Assembly (NCBI GenBank): GCA_030620095.1
Contig: JAUTXW010002447.1
Span: forward strand, 186,001-250,000
Direction of reading: 5' to 3'
Origin: Kuschelorhynchus macadamiae
Taxonomy: Eukaryota; Arthropoda; Insecta; Coleoptera; Curculionidae
Length of the DNA: 64,000 nucleotides
Below the pieces are notes generated by a model, which worked only from the letters and a program-made list of their open reading frames with translations, searched no databases and was not told where the DNA came from. Both the position numbers and the translations under genes were made by a program. Below, piece after piece: positions 62,279 to 64,000 of the stretch (positions within the stretch are counted from its first letter, which is position 1; each line of letters begins with the position of its first letter).

Positions 62279-64000
62279 ACAGGGTGGCCCATCGAAAACG
62301 TACCGCAAGGCATAACGGCCAGGGTAATTTTTTTTTCAAAAAATCCAAAAACATGTCAATTTTGTTTGTGAGGGGGACAATTTTTGCCCTTAAAATGATC
62401 GCAAAATTCTCAACCCTCTAAGCGGGGGTGTCATCCCCCAAACTTTTTCAAATGGGAAGAGGGGTCAAGTGGTACCGCAATGAAAAGGGCTTTCTATTCT
62501 CTATACATTCCCGCTTTGGTTTTGAAAATCGGTCAAGTCATTTAGAAAATATGAAGGATTGAAATTTAAAATGTTTATTTACAAATTATCAGAGTAAGTG
62601 ATAAGGATAAATTCCTTCGACCAATTCGCTATTTTTGTCCTGTTATTTTAGATGTTTACTGCTGATTTTAGTGATTTGACATGCCACAACGATCAGGTGC
62701 GGTAGTTGCTAGATAGCTGTTCTGTAACTTGTGCGTTTAAATTTCTCAATATCATTAAATTTTTTATCAATAATTATGGTGTACTCACTTACAGAAAAAG
62801 TGGAAATAATCGAACTTTATTTTAAAAATAATGAATGTGGCAATCGGGTTGCGCAGATATTTAATGAACGACATCCTGAAAAACACCTTTCCGGCAAAAT
62901 TGTTCGCGAGTTAGTAGCAAAATTTCGCGAAACTGGATCCCTTATGAATAAAAAGAGGCAGATGGAAAATCCTGTAGTAAATGAAGCTATGGAGGTCTTT
63001 GTATTGGGCCAAGTTGCCATGGATAGTACGCTGAGTACAAGAAAATTGGCCAATGAGACCGGCGTGAATCGTACAAGTGTCCAAAGAATATTGAAAAAAC
63101 ACCATTTCCACCCGTATAAAATTCAGTTGGTACAAGAACTCAACGAAGACGATTTTGATCGCCGCTTGCAATTTTGTGAAACTATTAGTGAACGAGTGGC
63201 CAATAATAATAATTTTCTATTCAATGTGTGTTTTTCGGGTGAGTGCACTTTCTTTTTGAACGGTGTAGTTAATCGGCATAACTGTCGGTACTGGGCTGAG
63301 AACAACCCCAGGGTATTTCACAGGTGCACACACAACATCCTCAGAAATTGAACGTGTGGGCTGGTATTTTTGGAAATTCTATTGTGGGTCCTTTTTTTCT
63401 TCCTGGAACTCTAACAGGTGATGTGTACTTAGATTTACTGGAAAATACCATCGACCCAGCCCTAACTGACATCATCGAAAATAATCCTGGATACGTTGAA
63501 GCGGAACTGATATTTCAACAAGACGGTGCACCTCCACATTACTTTCAAAATGTGCGTAATTATTTAAACACTAACTTTCCCGGGCGGTGGATAGGACGAA
63601 GGGGTGCCATTGAGTGACCTCCCCGGTCACCCGACTTGATTCCTTTAGACTTTTTTCTATGGGGACACATAAAAAGTAAAGTGTATAGCACTCCACTTGC
63701 CTCATTAGAAGATCTGCGAACACGAATTATTGACGTTTGTCGCGAAGTGACCCCTCAAGTTCTTCAGAATGTTCGAGAACGATTTGAAGCTAATTTGTAT
63801 TACTGTATGGAGGTCGACGGGCAACATTTTCAGCATTTGCTTAAGTTTTTTTTTATTTAATTCAATTTATGCGTTTTTTGAAAAATGTATTTTTCAAATT
63901 TCAATCCTTCATATTTTCTAAATGACTTGACCGATTTTCAAAACCAAAGCGGGAATGTATAGAGAATAGAAAGCCCTTTTCATTGCGGTACCACTTGACC
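62279..64000 (+). mobile_element. Mariner-like element, right end beyond window
   Basis: Left end TACAGGGTGGCCCATCGAAA. The left arm segment 62465-62570 (GTCAAGTGGTACCGCAATGA, AATCGGTCAAGTCATTTAGA) returns inverted at 63890-64000, so the right arm continues past the window. The transposase gene lies between. Confidence 0.88.
62776..63860 (+). pseudogene. DUF4817-type mariner transposase with a mutated first Asp
   Basis: From ATG 62776: MVYSLTEKVEIIELYFKNNE, IFNERHPEKHLSGKIVRELV, STRKLANETGVNRTSVQRIL, KKHHFHPYKIQLVQELNEDD. The first catalytic position, normally SDE, is SGE in VCFSGECTFFLNGVVNRHN. A frameshift near 63320 separates NNPRVFH from QHPQKLNVWAGIFGNSIVGP; the second Asp is in IFQQDGAPPHYFQNVRNYLN and the third in PPRSPDLIPLDFFLWGHIKS, 41 residues apart. 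TGA replaces the Trp before PPRSPD at 63615-63617. It ends HFQHLLKFFFI-stop at 63860. Few lesions, so a fairly young copy. Confidence 0.88.

Noticed and set aside
1..64000. CRISPR arrays, bacterial operons, phage or intact virus
   Set aside because: Composition, introns, microsatellites and element types are animal; no regularly spaced repeats, ribosome binding sites or viral gene sets were seen.

Overview
The window looks like a gene-poor, transposon-packed stretch of an insect chromosome, plausibly a beetle. It is strongly AT-rich, has GT-AG introns, and is crowded with insect-type Tc1/mariner elements, Penelope-like retroelements, non-LTR fragments and long (AT)n tracts. Order-level assignment is inference from element types only. 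No bacterial features, operons or CRISPR arrays are present.

Host genes. Two host loci can be supported. (1) A single exon on the minus strand (15075-15202) encodes an FG-GAP-type segment of an integrin alpha subunit. (2) On the plus strand lies a three-exon gene for a small Arg/Ser/Cys-rich protein (exons 16704-16846, 23380-23568, 28570-28753) that joins in frame to 171 residues. It has an HMG-box-like core between two very basic arms, the layout of insect protamine-like sperm chromatin proteins (Mst35B/MST-HMG-box type). Exons 2 and 3 are repeated downstream (28994-29101 and 32013-32202) with the same splice phases and a conserved 3' UTR, and a decayed third copy of exon 2 lies at 35507-35660. 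Both introns and the spacer are full of transposons.

Mobile elements, left to right. 1-2060: hAT-like and non-LTR remnants. 2318-3132: a fold-back element with tRNA-like ends, set between direct repeats. 4814-10264: two mariner-like (DUF4817-type) elements with very long inverted repeats. 10430-13240: inverted-repeat fragments and a hAT-like remnant. 18043-24465: a series of MITEs and fold-backs. 24430-28382: Penelope-like pieces, an IS630-like DDE transposase pseudogene and duplicated segments. 29282-31970: two more mariner-like elements inside the downstream protamine-like copy. 32590-35345: a non-LTR element split by a Tc1 element. 36174-38640: Penelope-like and hAT pieces. 39510-43560: a non-LTR element split by a nearly complete mariner-like element that abuts a Tc1 element. 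43560-49765: Penelope-like and non-LTR remnants. 50810-52740: Tc1. 53020-60174: a MITE and two large mariner-like elements. 60600-62065: a Transib/RAG1-like remnant. 62279-64000: a mariner-like element cut by the window end.

Shared architecture. The mariner-like elements end in TACAGGG(TG) and insert at TA. Their inverted repeats are 400 to 900 bp and carry extra internal copies of the end box in both orientations; in two or three cases the repeat has swallowed the start of the transposase gene. Penelope-like pieces share a terminal block whose letters resemble a hammerhead ribozyme core. No transposase in the window is fully intact; the copy at 58412-59453 retains all three catalytic aspartates.
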